Shown piece after piece: positions 34,536 through 43,477 of a stretch of 64,000 bases of DNA. Positions within the stretch are counted from its first letter, which is position 1, and the number at the start of each line of letters is the position of its first letter. The notes under the pieces were generated by a model. That model was not told where the DNA came from and did no database searches. It saw only the letters and a program-made list of their open reading frames with translations. The stretch is taken from the NCBI RefSeq assembly GCF_012641335.1, contig NZ_JABAID010000005.1:62001-126000 (forward strand). Reading direction: 5' to 3'. This DNA is from Novosphingobium sp. ERN07 (GTDB lineage Bacteria > Pseudomonadota > Alphaproteobacteria > Sphingomonadales > Sphingomonadaceae). The translations under genes were made by a program, and so were the position numbers.

Positions 34536-36185
34536 ATGATCGAGATGGAATGGAACCGGGAAGCCGATGTGGTCGTGCTCGGTTCTGGCGGCGCGGCAAT
34601 GACGGCGGCGATTACCGCGCATGATTTTGGCGCGAAAGATGTCGTGATCCTTGAACGCAACGGCATGGTTGGCGGCACCACCGCAATGTCGGGCGGGATG
34701 CTGTGGATTCCGAACAACCACCACCAGCGCGAAGCCGGGATCGAGGACAGCGACGAAGATATCGTCACTTACCTCGATTCGCTGGCACCGGGGATGCTTG
34801 ATCCCGAAACGCTGTGGGCGTTCATGCAAAATGGCCCAGAAATGCTTCGCTATCTGGCCGAGAAAACGCCGGTGCGGCTCTGTGCCTTTGCTGATTTCCC
34901 TGATTATCAGCCCTATTCGCCCGGCGCGAAGCCGGATGGCGGACGCTCGCTCGACAACGAAGCGTTTTCGTTCGAACGGTTGGGCAAGTGGGCTACGCGC
35001 GTCAATCCCAGCAAGATGGCCTACCCTTTGCGCGGCAGTCTGATGGAAGCCATCCGGGGATCGATGGACGAAGAGACGCTGGCCGAGCGCGAGCGTGGCG
35101 ATTATCGCGGGCTGGGTCAGGCGCTGGCCGGATCGCTGTTCCTTGCGGTGATCGAACGCGGCATCCCCGTGGAGTTCGAAAAGCGCGCGCGCAAGCTGGT
35201 GAAGGACGGTGACCGCATCGTTGGCGTGATTGCCGAAGACGCCAATGGCAAGCCTTATACGGTGCGCGCACGGCGCGGCGTGGTGATCGCCACCGGCGGG
35301 TTCGAATGGAACGAAACGCTGGTGAAGACTTTCGTGCGCGGCCCCCTCACCGGCCCTGTCAGCGTGCCTGAAAACGAAGGCGATGGCCTGCTGATGGCGA
35401 TTGAGGCCGGGGCGCAGCTTGGCAACATGCAGAACGCCTTCTGGATGCAGAGCGTGCTGGAGTTCGAACCGCAGCACCGTTCGGCCAAGCCGAACTACCT
35501 GCTGGGATCGGACGAACGCGCGCGGCCCGGTGCGATCCTCGTCAACCGTTCGGGCAAGCGTTTTGTCAATGAAGCGGCGAATTACAACGCGCTGGGCAAG
35601 TCGCTCCACGCCTTCGATGCAGGCACGCATTCTTACGCCAACCTACCCTACTGGCTGATCATTGATCAGCGCTATCGCAACAAGTATCACACATTCAAAA
35701 CGCCTGCTGGCGGGCCGGTGCCTTCATTCATGATGCAGGCCGATACGCTTGAGGAACTGGCGGCAAAGGCCGGGATCGATCCGGCAGGCCTGACCGCAAC
35801 CGTTGAACGCTTCAACCAGATGGTGCGGAACGGCCATGACGACGATTTCAACCGTGGCGACAACACTTACGACAATTTCTACATGTGGGGCGACATGGAC
35901 TTCGATCCGCCGCACCGCACGCTGGGCGTGATCGACCAAGGGCCGTTCTTTGCGGTCAAGATGGAAGCGGGCGCGCTGGGCACAGCAGGTGGGCCGAAGA
36001 CCAACGCCGATGCGCAAGTGGTGGACTGGAACGGCAATCCCATCCCCGGCCTTTACGCAGCAGGCAACGCAATGGCGGCGGTTCTGGGCGACCTTTATGG
36101 CGGTGCGGGCGGCACATTGGGGCCGGGTATGACCTTCGGCTATATCGCCGGGCGTCATCTGGCGGAGCATCTGCCTAACGTTTGA
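34536..36185 (+). CDS. KstD-like FAD-dependent oxidoreductase (3-ketosteroid dehydrogenase / flavocytochrome family)
   Basis: 549 residues from the ATG at 34536, with GGAGAGGG just upstream. N-terminal FAD-binding Rossmann motif (VVVLGSGGAAMTAAITA), GGTTAMSGG, and the C-terminal FAD motif in GNAMAAVLGDLYGGAGGTLGPGMTFGYIAG. This matches 3-ketosteroid-delta1-dehydrogenases and related FAD-dependent desaturases. The substrate is unproven; it may be a steroid, terpenoid or other cyclic ketone. It opens the catabolic block shared with SDRs and acyl-CoA dehydrogenases. Confidence 0.83.
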   Translation: MIEMEWNREADVVVLGSGGAAMTAAITAHDFGAKDVVILERNGMVGGTTAMSGGMLWIPNNHHQREAGIEDSDEDIVTYLDSLAPGMLDPETLWAFMQNGPEMLRYLAEKTPVRLCAFADFPDYQPYSPGAKPDGGRSLDNEAFSFERLGKWATRVNPSKMAYPLRGSLMEAIRGSMDEETLAERERGDYRGLGQALAGSLFLAVIERGIPVEFEKRARKLVKDGDRIVGVIAEDANGKPYTVRARRGVVIATGGFEWNETLVKTFVRGPLTGPVSVPENEGDGLLMAIEAGAQLGNMQNAFWMQSVLEFEPQHRSAKPNYLLGSDERARPGAILVNRSGKRFVNEAANYNALGKSLHAFDAGTHSYANLPYWLIIDQRYRNKYHTFKTPAGGPVPSFMMQADTLEELAAKAGIDPAGLTATVERFNQMVRNGHDDDFNRGDNTYDNFYMWGDMDFDPPHRTLGVIDQGPFFAVKMEAGALGTAGGPKTNADAQVVDWNGNPIPGLYAAGNAMAAVLGDLYGGAGGTLGPGMTFGYIAGRHLAEHLPNV

Positions 36186-36201
36186 GTGTCACCAGCAACC
36201 T

Positions 36202-36225
36202 GTGCCCCCGCGAAGGCAGGGGCAC
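36202..36225. repeat. Intergenic palindrome between convergent genes
   Basis: GTGCCCC (36202-36208) pairs with GGGGCAC (36219-36225). It lies between the convergent KstD-like and SDR genes and may act as a bidirectional terminator. It resembles the CCCCGCGAA-type arms at 43370-43454. Confidence 0.55.
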
Positions 36226-36241
36226 TTGGGTTCAAGTGCGA

Positions 36242-37045
36242 TCAATGCCCCGAAGGATCTATCGCTGTATCGGGAATCCAGCCATTGACGATGCCACCGT
36301 CGATCGGCAGCGGCGTGCCCACCACGTAATCGCCCGCACGACTGGCAAGGAAGATCGCGCCGCCAGCCATATCCTCGATCGTGCCGACGCGCTTCGAAGG
36401 AATGCCCTTGGCCGAGGCTTCAGGGTTCTTTGCCGCCGCCTTGTTCATTTCAGACGGGAATGCGCCGGGGCAGATGCAACTGGCGACGATCTGGTCCTTG
36501 ATCAGCCGCGCGGCCATCCGCTTTGTCAGGTGGATAAGCGCCGATTTCGACGCCTGATAGCTGTAGGTTTCCCAAGGGTTGAGACGCAGGCCATCGACCG
36601 AGGCGATGTTGATCACCTTAGCGGGCTGTTCCTTGCTGGCGGCAGCCTTGAGCAAGCCGTGCAGCTTTTGCGTGAGGAAGAACGGGGTCTTTACGTTGAG
36701 GTCCATGACCTTGTCCCAGCCAACTTCGGGGAAATCCTCAAAATCAGCGCCCCATGCGGCCCCTGCATTGTTGACGAGGATGTCGATCTTCTGCTCACGC
36801 GCAGCAAGATCGGCAGCAAGCTGTTCGATGCCTGCAACGTTCGAAATGTCACCGGCAATAGCGATGCACTTCTCGCCAAGGCGAGCGGCGGTTTCTTCAA
36901 CCACGGCGGCCTTGCGCGCAGTGATGTAAACACGCGCGCAACCGGCGGCGATAAAGCCTTCGGCGATCATCTCGCCAATCCCGCGTGAGCCGCCGGTAAC
37001 GACCGCAACGCGGCCTTCGAGACTGAAGAGTTTGCTGAAGTCCAT
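36242..37045 (-). CDS. SDR family oxidoreductase
   Basis: 267 residues, classical short-chain dehydrogenase. Cofactor motif TGGSRGIG near residue 17, NNAGA segment near 91, catalytic YxxxK in YSYQASK, and the closing IDGGIVNG. NAD(P)-dependent oxidation or reduction of an alcohol or ketone; substrate unknown. It lies on the minus strand with the two acyl-CoA dehydrogenases upstream of it, separated by the palindrome cluster at 37062-37178. Confidence 0.88.
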   Translation of the reverse strand: MDFSKLFSLEGRVAVVTGGSRGIGEMIAEGFIAAGCARVYITARKAAVVEETAARLGEKCIAIAGDISNVAGIEQLAADLAAREQKIDILVNNAGAAWGADFEDFPEVGWDKVMDLNVKTPFFLTQKLHGLLKAAASKEQPAKVINIASVDGLRLNPWETYSYQASKSALIHLTKRMAARLIKDQIVASCICPGAFPSEMNKAAAKNPEASAKGIPSKRVGTIEDMAGGAIFLASRAGDYVVGTPLPIDGGIVNGWIPDTAIDPSGH

Positions 37046-37061
37046 CGGTGTTCTCCCCTAC

Positions 37062-37178
37062 CCCCTCCTCTTCAGAGGAGGGGCGTGAGACTTGGGCCGC
37101 ACAGCGGCCCTTAGTCGCAACGGGGTGGTGCTTTTGCACGCCACCACCCCCCGGCCCCCTCCTCTGAAGAGGAGGGGG
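37062..37178. repeat. Palindrome cluster with terminal inverted repeats and two inner hairpins
   Basis: The outer units CCCCTCCTCTTCAGAGGAGGGG (37062-37083; given here as one 22-bp palindrome) and its near-inverted copy at 37155-37178 are each self-complementary. Between them are a perfect 7-bp hairpin (GGGCCGC / GCGGCCC, 37094-37110) and a perfect 9-bp hairpin (37122-37130 with 37142-37150). The outer units are related to the single copy at 15870-15891. Confidence 0.7.
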
Positions 37179-37185
37179 AGGTTAT

Positions 37186-38325
37186 TCAATAGCCGCTGAG
37201 CTGGGCCACGCGCTCGGCATGGTAATATTGGTCGCCCATGAATTCGGACAGCGAACGGTCGCGCTTCATGTAGAGGCCGATGTCGAACTCGTCGGTCATG
37301 CCCACGCCGCCGTGCATCTGCACACCTTCGCGCACCGCAAGGTTGCAGGCCTTGGCGGCCTTGGCCTTGGCGACCGAGACCATCAGGTCCGCACGTTCCG
37401 AACCGCCATCCAGCAGTTGCTGCGCCTTGATAACGGCAGCTTCGGCGATTTCGAGTTCGGAATAGAGGTGTGCGGCGCGGTGCTGGAGAGCCTGAAACTC
37501 TCCAATGAGTTGGCCGAACTGCTTGCGCGTCTTGAGATAGGCGGTGGTGATATCGAATGCCCCCTGCCCGACGCCGGTTAGTTCTGCTGCGGCACCGATA
37601 CGCCCGGCGTTGATGACCTTGTTCAGCAGTGTGCGCCCGCCGTCGACATCTCCGATCACGCAATCGCCATCGAGTTCCACGCCATCGAACGTGACGTTGC
37701 TGGCCATCGCGCTGTCGACCAAGCGCAGATTTTCGTACACCACGCCCGCCGCATCCTTTGGCACGGCGAACAGCGTGATGCCGTCTGCATCATCGTCACT
37801 GCCCGACGTGCGCGCAGCGACGATGATCGCGTCCGCCGAGGCACCTTGGACGACGAAGGCCTTGCGACCTTGCAGACGGAAGCCGTTGCCCGCGCGTTCA
37901 GCCTTGCAGGCGATGCGTTCGGGGCGATGCTTTGGGCCTTCGTCAACCGCGACAGCCAGCACGCTGTCACCCGCGATCACGCCGGGGAGCCAGCGCCCGC
38001 GCAGATCGTCTGACGCGCCCGCCAGCGCGGTCACGCCCATAACCGAAGTGGTCAGGAACGGCGACGGGGTGAGGTTGCGCCCAATCTCGCGCAGCACGAT
38101 CCCAGCTTCGACATGGCCCATCGCAAGGCCGCCATCCGCCTCGCTGGCCAGCATTCCGGTGAGGCCCATCTCCGCAAACTGCTTCCACAGGGCATGGCCG
38201 AAGCCATCCTGACAATTCATGTCGCGGAAGTGGCGCAACTGCTGCTTGATCGCGCCTTCATCAGCCATGAAGCCGGTGACGGTATCGGCCAGCATGGCCT
38301 GATCTTCGGTATGGTAAAGCGGCAT
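37186..38325 (-). CDS. Acyl-CoA dehydrogenase family protein (second of a pair)
   Basis: 379 residues with the ACAD fold; the C-terminal FAD and helical segments include KTRKQFGQLIGEFQALQHRAAHLY and VQMHGGVGMTDEFDIGLYMKR. It lies three bases after its partner, a typical layout for heteromeric acyl-CoA dehydrogenases of steroid or branched-acid degradation, where this subunit type often lacks the catalytic base. It would form an alpha2beta2 enzyme oxidising an acyl-CoA. Substrate unknown. Confidence 0.87.
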   Translation of the reverse strand: MPLYHTEDQAMLADTVTGFMADEGAIKQQLRHFRDMNCQDGFGHALWKQFAEMGLTGMLASEADGGLAMGHVEAGIVLREIGRNLTPSPFLTTSVMGVTALAGASDDLRGRWLPGVIAGDSVLAVAVDEGPKHRPERIACKAERAGNGFRLQGRKAFVVQGASADAIIVAARTSGSDDDADGITLFAVPKDAAGVVYENLRLVDSAMASNVTFDGVELDGDCVIGDVDGGRTLLNKVINAGRIGAAAELTGVGQGAFDITTAYLKTRKQFGQLIGEFQALQHRAAHLYSELEIAEAAVIKAQQLLDGGSERADLMVSVAKAKAAKACNLAVREGVQMHGGVGMTDEFDIGLYMKRDRSLSEFMGDQYYHAERVAQLSGY

Positions 38326-38328
38326 CGA

Positions 38329-39489
38329 TCAGGCTCCCGGCAGGTCGAGAATGCGTTTGGAAATGACGTTGAGCATGACCTCGCTGGAGCCGCCCTCGAT
38401 CGAGTTGGCCTTTGTGCGCAGCCACGATCGCGAAGGCGTGCCGCCGCTGGTGCGCTCGCTGTCCCATTCCAGCGCGGTGGCCCCGCCTGCGGCCATCAGC
38501 AGTTCGTGGCGGCGCTTGTTGAGTTCGGTCCCGGCATATTTCATCATGTTCGGCTGCGCGGGGTGCGCCTTGCCGACCTTCACCTCATCAAGGAACTTTT
38601 CGCCCATGCAGGCATAGGCCAGCGCATCGACGTCGAACTGAGCCAGTTCTGCGCGCAGGATCGGGTCTTCGAGGCCATTTCGGGCAACTACTGCGCCGAT
38701 GGCGTTGAGCCGATCGCCACCGCCTGCGCCGGAAATCATCTCGCGTTCGTGCCCTAGGAGATACTTGGCCACATCCCAGCCCCGGTTCAGATCGCCCACG
38801 ATCTGGTTCTTGGGTACCTTCACATTGTCGAAGAAGGTTTCGCAGAAGGGCGAATTGCCGCTGATCAGCTTGATCGGCTTGGTCGAAACACCCGGCGTCG
38901 TCATGTCGAACAGCAGGAAGCTGATGCCCTGATACTTGTTCGTCTTGTCGGTGCGGACGAGGCAGAAGATCCAGTCGGCCTTGTCGGCATAGGATGTCCA
39001 GATCTTCTGGCCATTTATCACCCAGTGATCGCCCTTGTCCTCGCCAAAGGTCTGGAGCGAAACGAGGTCCGACCCCGAACCAGGTTCGGAATAGCCCTGA
39101 CACCAGCGGATTTCGCCGCGTGCGATCTGGTTCAGATAATGCACCTTCTGCTCTTCGGTGCCGAACTTGAGCAGCGCCGGGCCAAGCATCCAGATGCCGA
39201 AGCTGGAGAGCGGCGGGCGCGCGCCGATGCGGGCGCATTCCTCGCGCCAGACTTTCGCCTCTGCCGGAGACATGCCGGCCCCGCCATAGGGCTTGGGCCA
39301 ATCGGGCACAGTGTAGCCCTTGGCCGCGCAGCGCTCCATCCACGTCTTCTGCGCTTCGCTCTTGAACTGGAAATCCCGCCCACCCCAGCAGACATCGCCC
39401 TCATCCCGAACGGGTTCGCGCATTTCGGCGGGGCAGTTTGCTTCGAGCCACGCGCGGATTTCCGCACGGAAGGCATCAAGGTCTGACAT
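38329..39489 (-). CDS. Acyl-CoA dehydrogenase family protein (first of a pair)
   Basis: 386 residues. FAD-binding segments WCQGYSEPGSGSDLVSLQT and GQKIWTSYADKADW are typical, and the C-terminus holds SIEGGSSEVMLNVISKRILDLP. The ATG at 39489 has AGGAG upstream. With the following 379-residue ACAD it resembles heterotetrameric FadE pairs. The operon is divergent from the SDR-MFS genes across a 190-base region that contains a promoter candidate. Confidence 0.9.
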   Translation of the reverse strand: MSDLDAFRAEIRAWLEANCPAEMREPVRDEGDVCWGGRDFQFKSEAQKTWMERCAAKGYTVPDWPKPYGGAGMSPAEAKVWREECARIGARPPLSSFGIWMLGPALLKFGTEEQKVHYLNQIARGEIRWCQGYSEPGSGSDLVSLQTFGEDKGDHWVINGQKIWTSYADKADWIFCLVRTDKTNKYQGISFLLFDMTTPGVSTKPIKLISGNSPFCETFFDNVKVPKNQIVGDLNRGWDVAKYLLGHEREMISGAGGGDRLNAIGAVVARNGLEDPILRAELAQFDVDALAYACMGEKFLDEVKVGKAHPAQPNMMKYAGTELNKRRHELLMAAGGATALEWDSERTSGGTPSRSWLRTKANSIEGGSSEVMLNVISKRILDLPGA

Positions 39490-39614
39490 GGCTGTGCTCC
39501 TCTCTTAATCGAAAGGTTAAGGCGAGTCGCACGCCTCTGGCAAGCGCGGATTTTCGCCGCTTCGAACGGGTTCCGGGGCAAACGCTGCTTGCCGTAGCGT
39601 CAACCGCACGAGCA

Positions 39615-39659
39615 TTGACGGCAGGTCTTTCCCGCCTAAGCTGACGTAAACGTAAAACG
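39615..39659 (+). promoter_or_regulatory. Promoter candidate and ACGTAAA repeat before the SDR-MFS operon
   Basis: TTGACG (39615-39620), 16-base spacer, TAAGCT (39637-39642), followed at 39644-39659 by ACGTAAACGTAAAACG, a tandem ACGTAAA repeat that could be an operator. It lies between two divergent catabolic operons. Regulator unknown. Confidence 0.45.
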
Positions 39660-39681
39660 ACAAAAAATGCTGGAGAGACGG

Positions 39682-40530
39682 ATGCGATTCAACGGGAAGA
39701 CGGTCGTCGTGACCGGCGCAGCTTCGGGAATCGGGCGGGCAACAGCCGTCGCTTTTGCGGGCGAAGGAGCCACCGTCTATGCCGCCGACATCGACGAATC
39801 GGGGCTGACCGAAACTGTCGGCGCATCCAACGGCAAGGTTCTGACCGCGTTGTGCGATGTGACCCGATGCGAGGATATCAAAGCGCTGATGGATCGCGCT
39901 GCTGCCGAAACCGGCGGCATCGACTGCGTGTTCAACAATGCCGGCGCGGGGGGTGATCGCGCCCCCATCGACGAAATCGAGCCGGAAGGCTGGGACCTCA
40001 CGATGGACCTGCTGCTGCGCTCGGTCGCGTTCGGCATACGGTATGCCGTGTCGCACATGATCGGGCGCAAGGGAGCATCGTTCGTCAACACATCCAGCGT
40101 AGCGGCGGTGGGGCCGGGCTATTCGCCCACCGCCTATGCGGTGGCCAAGGCGGGCGTTTTGCACCTGACGAAAGTGGCGGCGGCTGATTTGGCAAAGCAC
40201 CAGATCAGGGTCAATGCGGTGCAGCCGGGCTTCATCAACACCAACATTTTCACCCGCTCGCTAGACATGCCCGCCGATCTGGAAGTGCAGGCGAAGGGCG
40301 CGATTGCCGCCATGTCTGCCAGCGCACAGCCTGTGGCGCGCGGGGGGCAGGCCGACGATATTGCGCAGGCGGTGCTGTTTCTGGCCAGCGAGGCGGCAGG
40401 CTTCGTCAACGGCACGTCGCTGCTGGTGGATGGCGGCATCACCATCGGCCCACGGCATAGCTGGGATCCTGCAATGCCCGGCCTGTTCGACGCCCTGCAA
40501 CAGATGGCAGAGGCTGCGAAACAGGCATGA
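39682..40530 (+). CDS. SDR family oxidoreductase
   Basis: 282 residues from the ATG at 39682, which has GGAGAG upstream. Cofactor motif TGAASGIG near residue 14, NNAGAG, YAVAK catalytic pair, and DGGITIGPRHSW at the C-terminus. NAD(P)-dependent alcohol/ketone conversion in the catabolic block. Its TGA overlaps the next gene's ATG (ATGA), coupling it to the transporter. Confidence 0.88.
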   Translation: MRFNGKTVVVTGAASGIGRATAVAFAGEGATVYAADIDESGLTETVGASNGKVLTALCDVTRCEDIKALMDRAAAETGGIDCVFNNAGAGGDRAPIDEIEPEGWDLTMDLLLRSVAFGIRYAVSHMIGRKGASFVNTSSVAAVGPGYSPTAYAVAKAGVLHLTKVAAADLAKHQIRVNAVQPGFINTNIFTRSLDMPADLEVQAKGAIAAMSASAQPVARGGQADDIAQAVLFLASEAAGFVNGTSLLVDGGITIGPRHSWDPAMPGLFDALQQMAEAAKQA

Positions 40531-41954
40531 TTCCCGTATCGGGAAAAGTCCCCACCCGCCTTGCCCTGTTCAACGGCCTCGGCAGCGTTGCCTATGGTGT
40601 GAAAGACAATGGCTTCGCCACGTTCCTGCTGCTGTTCTACAATCAGGTGCTGGGCATGGACGCCCGATTGGTCAGCTTTGCCTTGCTGATCGCACTGGTG
40701 TTCGATGGGCTGATCGATCCCGTGGTCGGCCATTTCAGCGACCGCACCCGCACTGGCTGGGGGCGCAGGCTACCGTTTCTCTATTTCGCTCCCATTCCGC
40801 TTGCGCTGGCATGGGCGTTCCTGTGGTCGCCCATTGGTGAGCCAAGCTTTGCCATGCTGCTGGTATCGGCCATCCTAGTGCGCGCGCTGGTGGCGATGTG
40901 CGAAGTGCCATCGGCTGCGCTCATCCCCGAAATCACCCGCGATTATGACGAGCGCACCCGACTGACACGCTTCCGCTTCCTGTTTTCGTGGGGCGGTGGC
41001 TTGCTCATGCTTCTGCTCGCCTATGGCGTGTTCCTGCCCGATGCGATGTTGGCGCGCGAAGGCTATCGCAACTTCGGTTTGTTTGGCGCAGCGCTGATGG
41101 CGCTGTGCGTGCTGGTATCTGCCATCGGCCAGCACCGCTGGGTCAGAGGCTGGCCACCAGAGCGGGTGGCGGATGGCAAAAGCACGTTCGCATCGCTCGG
41201 CGAGATTCGGGAAAGCTTTTCGCATCCCGCCTGCCTGATCGTGATGGGCGGAATTGCGGCGGCGCTGACCGCGCAGGGCATCACTTTTGCGCTGTCGAAC
41301 TACCTCTATCTCTACGTCTGGAAATTCACCGCGACCGCTTTGCAGGTCTTCCCGCTCCTCCTGTTCGGCAGCGTAGTGGGCGCATCCCTATTGGTGGGCC
41401 GTGCACAGAAGCGCTGGGGCAAAGTGGGCACCGTGGTACGCATGGCGCCTTTGGGCATGGTGTTCTGGGCTGGGCCTCTGCTGTTGCGCTGGCAAGGGGT
41501 GTGGCCAGCCGATGGCTCCACCGCGTCCATCGCGGGCATGTTTGCCTGCACATTTCTGTCCAACACTTTCACTGTCAGCGGAACGATGACGCTATGGTCG
41601 ATGGTTGCCGATGTGGTGGAGGCGTCAGAGGAACAGACGGGGCGCAGGTCAGAAGGCACGCTTTCGGCAGGGGCGTTTCTGGCCAGTAAGTGCGCAGGCG
41701 GGCTGGGTGTGTTCATCACCGGCTTGCTGCTGAGCTTCGCCGGACTGGAAGCCAACACGCCACCCGATCAGGTCTTGCCCGAAGTCACCTACCGGCTGAG
41801 CCTCGCCTATGTGGCGAGCATCGCCATTCTGGCATTCCTGACCGCGTTTATCGTCCGTCGCTTCCCGATAGATCGGGCGGCGCACGAAGCGCGGCTGGCG
41901 CGGCTGGATCAGGTGGCGAAGGCCGATCCCGATGCTGCGGGCCTGCATCCATGA
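40527..41954 (+). CDS. MFS transporter of the GPH (MelB-like) family
   Basis: 475 residues with about 12 membrane helices. GPH signatures are NGLGSVAYGVKDN at the start, DGLIDPVVGHFSDRTRTGWGRR between helices 2 and 3, and MWSMVADVVEASEEQTGRR in the second half. GPH carriers usually symport sugars, but in catabolic clusters of sphingomonads they are often placed next to degradation enzymes, so the cargo may be a non-sugar substrate. Translationally coupled to the SDR. Confidence 0.87.
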   Translation: MIPVSGKVPTRLALFNGLGSVAYGVKDNGFATFLLLFYNQVLGMDARLVSFALLIALVFDGLIDPVVGHFSDRTRTGWGRRLPFLYFAPIPLALAWAFLWSPIGEPSFAMLLVSAILVRALVAMCEVPSAALIPEITRDYDERTRLTRFRFLFSWGGGLLMLLLAYGVFLPDAMLAREGYRNFGLFGAALMALCVLVSAIGQHRWVRGWPPERVADGKSTFASLGEIRESFSHPACLIVMGGIAAALTAQGITFALSNYLYLYVWKFTATALQVFPLLLFGSVVGASLLVGRAQKRWGKVGTVVRMAPLGMVFWAGPLLLRWQGVWPADGSTASIAGMFACTFLSNTFTVSGTMTLWSMVADVVEASEEQTGRRSEGTLSAGAFLASKCAGGLGVFITGLLLSFAGLEANTPPDQVLPEVTYRLSLAYVASIAILAFLTAFIVRRFPIDRAAHEARLARLDQVAKADPDAAGLHP

Positions 41955-42061
41955 CCCTTTGGCGTGATCCAGATCAAGGACCCACCTTAATCAGTCAATT
42001 AATTCCCTCTTGAATTCATCCCCTGCCCGTTGAACACTGCCGGGCAACCAAGGAGAGGCTC

Positions 42062-43354
42062 ATGGATTTCGAACCGACCGACCGCCAGAAATACTGGCGG
42101 GACCGCGTGCGCCAGTTCATCGAGGATAACGTTCGTCCGCGTTACAAGGACTACAAGGCGGAGCAGGCCACCGGTGATCGCTGGAAGGTTCTGCAGGTCG
42201 TCGAACAGGAAAAAGCCCGCGCCAAGGCGGCTGGCATCTGGAACCTGTTCATGCCGCCGCGCAACGATGGCCACCACCATGTGGAAGAAAGCTTCGAGTT
42301 CGAAGGGCCGGGCCTGACCAATCTGGAATACGCCCTCTGCGCCGAAGAAATGGGCCGCATCGGCTGGTCCAGCGAAGTGTTCAACTGTTCCGCACCCGAT
42401 ACCGGCAACATGGAAGTGTTCCACCGCTACGGCTCGCTGGAACAGAAGGAACAGTGGCTGCGCCCGCTGATGAACGGCGAAATCCGCTCTGCCTTCTTGA
42501 TGACCGAACCGCAGGTAGCCTCGTCGGACGCGACGAACATCGAAACGTCGATCCGTCGTGAAGGCGATGAATATGTGATCAACGGGCGTAAGTGGTGGTC
42601 ATCTGGCCTTGGCGATCCGCGCTGCAAGATCGCCATCGTGATGGGCAAGAGCGATTTCGAAGCGAAACGCCACCAGCAGCAGTCGATGGTGCTGATGCCG
42701 CTTGATTCGCCGGGCGTGGAAATCATCCGCCATCTGCCGGTCTTCGGTTATGACGATGCGCCGCACGGCCACATGGAAGTGGTGATGAACAACGTGCGCG
42801 TGCCCGCCTCCAGCATCCTGCTGGGCGAAGGGCGCGGGTTTGAAATCGCGCAGGGCCGCCTTGGGCCGGGCCGCATCCACCATTGTATGCGCACCATCGG
42901 CGTGGCCGAAGAAGCCATCGCCAAGATGGCGAAGCGGCTGCAATCGCGCGTGGCCTTTGGCAAGCGCGTGTCCGAACAGTCGGTGTGGGAATGGCGCATC
43001 GCGCAGGCCCGCATCGATATCGACATGACACGTTTGCTCTGCCTGAAAGCGGCGGACATGATGGACAAGGTGGGCAACAAGGCTGCCGCGCTGGAAATCG
43101 CGATGATCAAGGTGCAGGCCCCGCGCATGGCACTGCGGATCATCGACGATGCCATTCAGGCCCACGGCGGTGGTGGCGTTTCCGAGGATTACGGCCTTGC
43201 CGAAGCCTATGCCCACCAGCGCACGCTGCGCCTGGCAGACGGCCCGGACGAAGTGCACGCCCGCGCCATCGCCCGCATCGAATTTGCGCGCCATTCCGAT
43301 CTGCCGGGCGGTGAGCGCGGATTCAGCTCCGGTGATCTGGGTGTGGCGCGTTAA
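42062..43354 (+). CDS. Acyl-CoA dehydrogenase (ACAD10/11-like)
   Basis: 430 residues. ACAD signatures include [36 protein letters not shown] and [36 protein letters not shown]. This form, with [21 protein letters not shown], pairs in bacteria with an aminoglycoside-phosphotransferase-like kinase, as at 44563 here. ACAD10/11 enzymes process 4-hydroxyacyl-CoAs after phosphorylation of the hydroxyl. A strong AAGGAG precedes the ATG. Confidence 0.92.
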   Translation: MDFEPTDRQKYWRDRVRQFIEDNVRPRYKDYKAEQATGDRWKVLQVVEQEKARAKAAGIWNLFMPPRNDGHHHVEESFEFEGPGLTNLEYALCAEEMGRIGWSSEVFNCSAPDTGNMEVFHRYGSLEQKEQWLRPLMNGEIRSAFLMTEPQVASSDATNIETSIRREGDEYVINGRKWWSSGLGDPRCKIAIVMGKSDFEAKRHQQQSMVLMPLDSPGVEIIRHLPVFGYDDAPHGHMEVVMNNVRVPASSILLGEGRGFEIAQGRLGPGRIHHCMRTIGVAEEAIAKMAKRLQSRVAFGKRVSEQSVWEWRIAQARIDIDMTRLLCLKAADMMDKVGNKAAALEIAMIKVQAPRMALRIIDDAIQAHGGGGVSEDYGLAEAYAHQRTLRLADGPDEVHARAIARIEFARHSDLPGGERGFSSGDLGVAR

Positions 43355-43369
43355 CTGCTAAGACCACCT

Positions 43370-43454
43370 TGCGCCCCCGCGAAAGCGGGGGCCTCGGTGT
43401 TGTTACGGAACATCTGCATAAACCGACTGAGGCCCCCGCCTGCGCGGGGGTGCA
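43370..43454. repeat. Paired REP-like palindromes
   Basis: Two 29-base arms (43370-43398 and 43426-43454) are inverted copies with about four mismatches; each is palindromic around CCCCCGC..GCGGGGG. The 27 bases between them are unremarkable. Lies between the acyl-CoA dehydrogenase and the alcohol dehydrogenase. Confidence 0.7.
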
Positions 43455-43477
43455 GCAAACTGTAGGAACGCTGTCCC

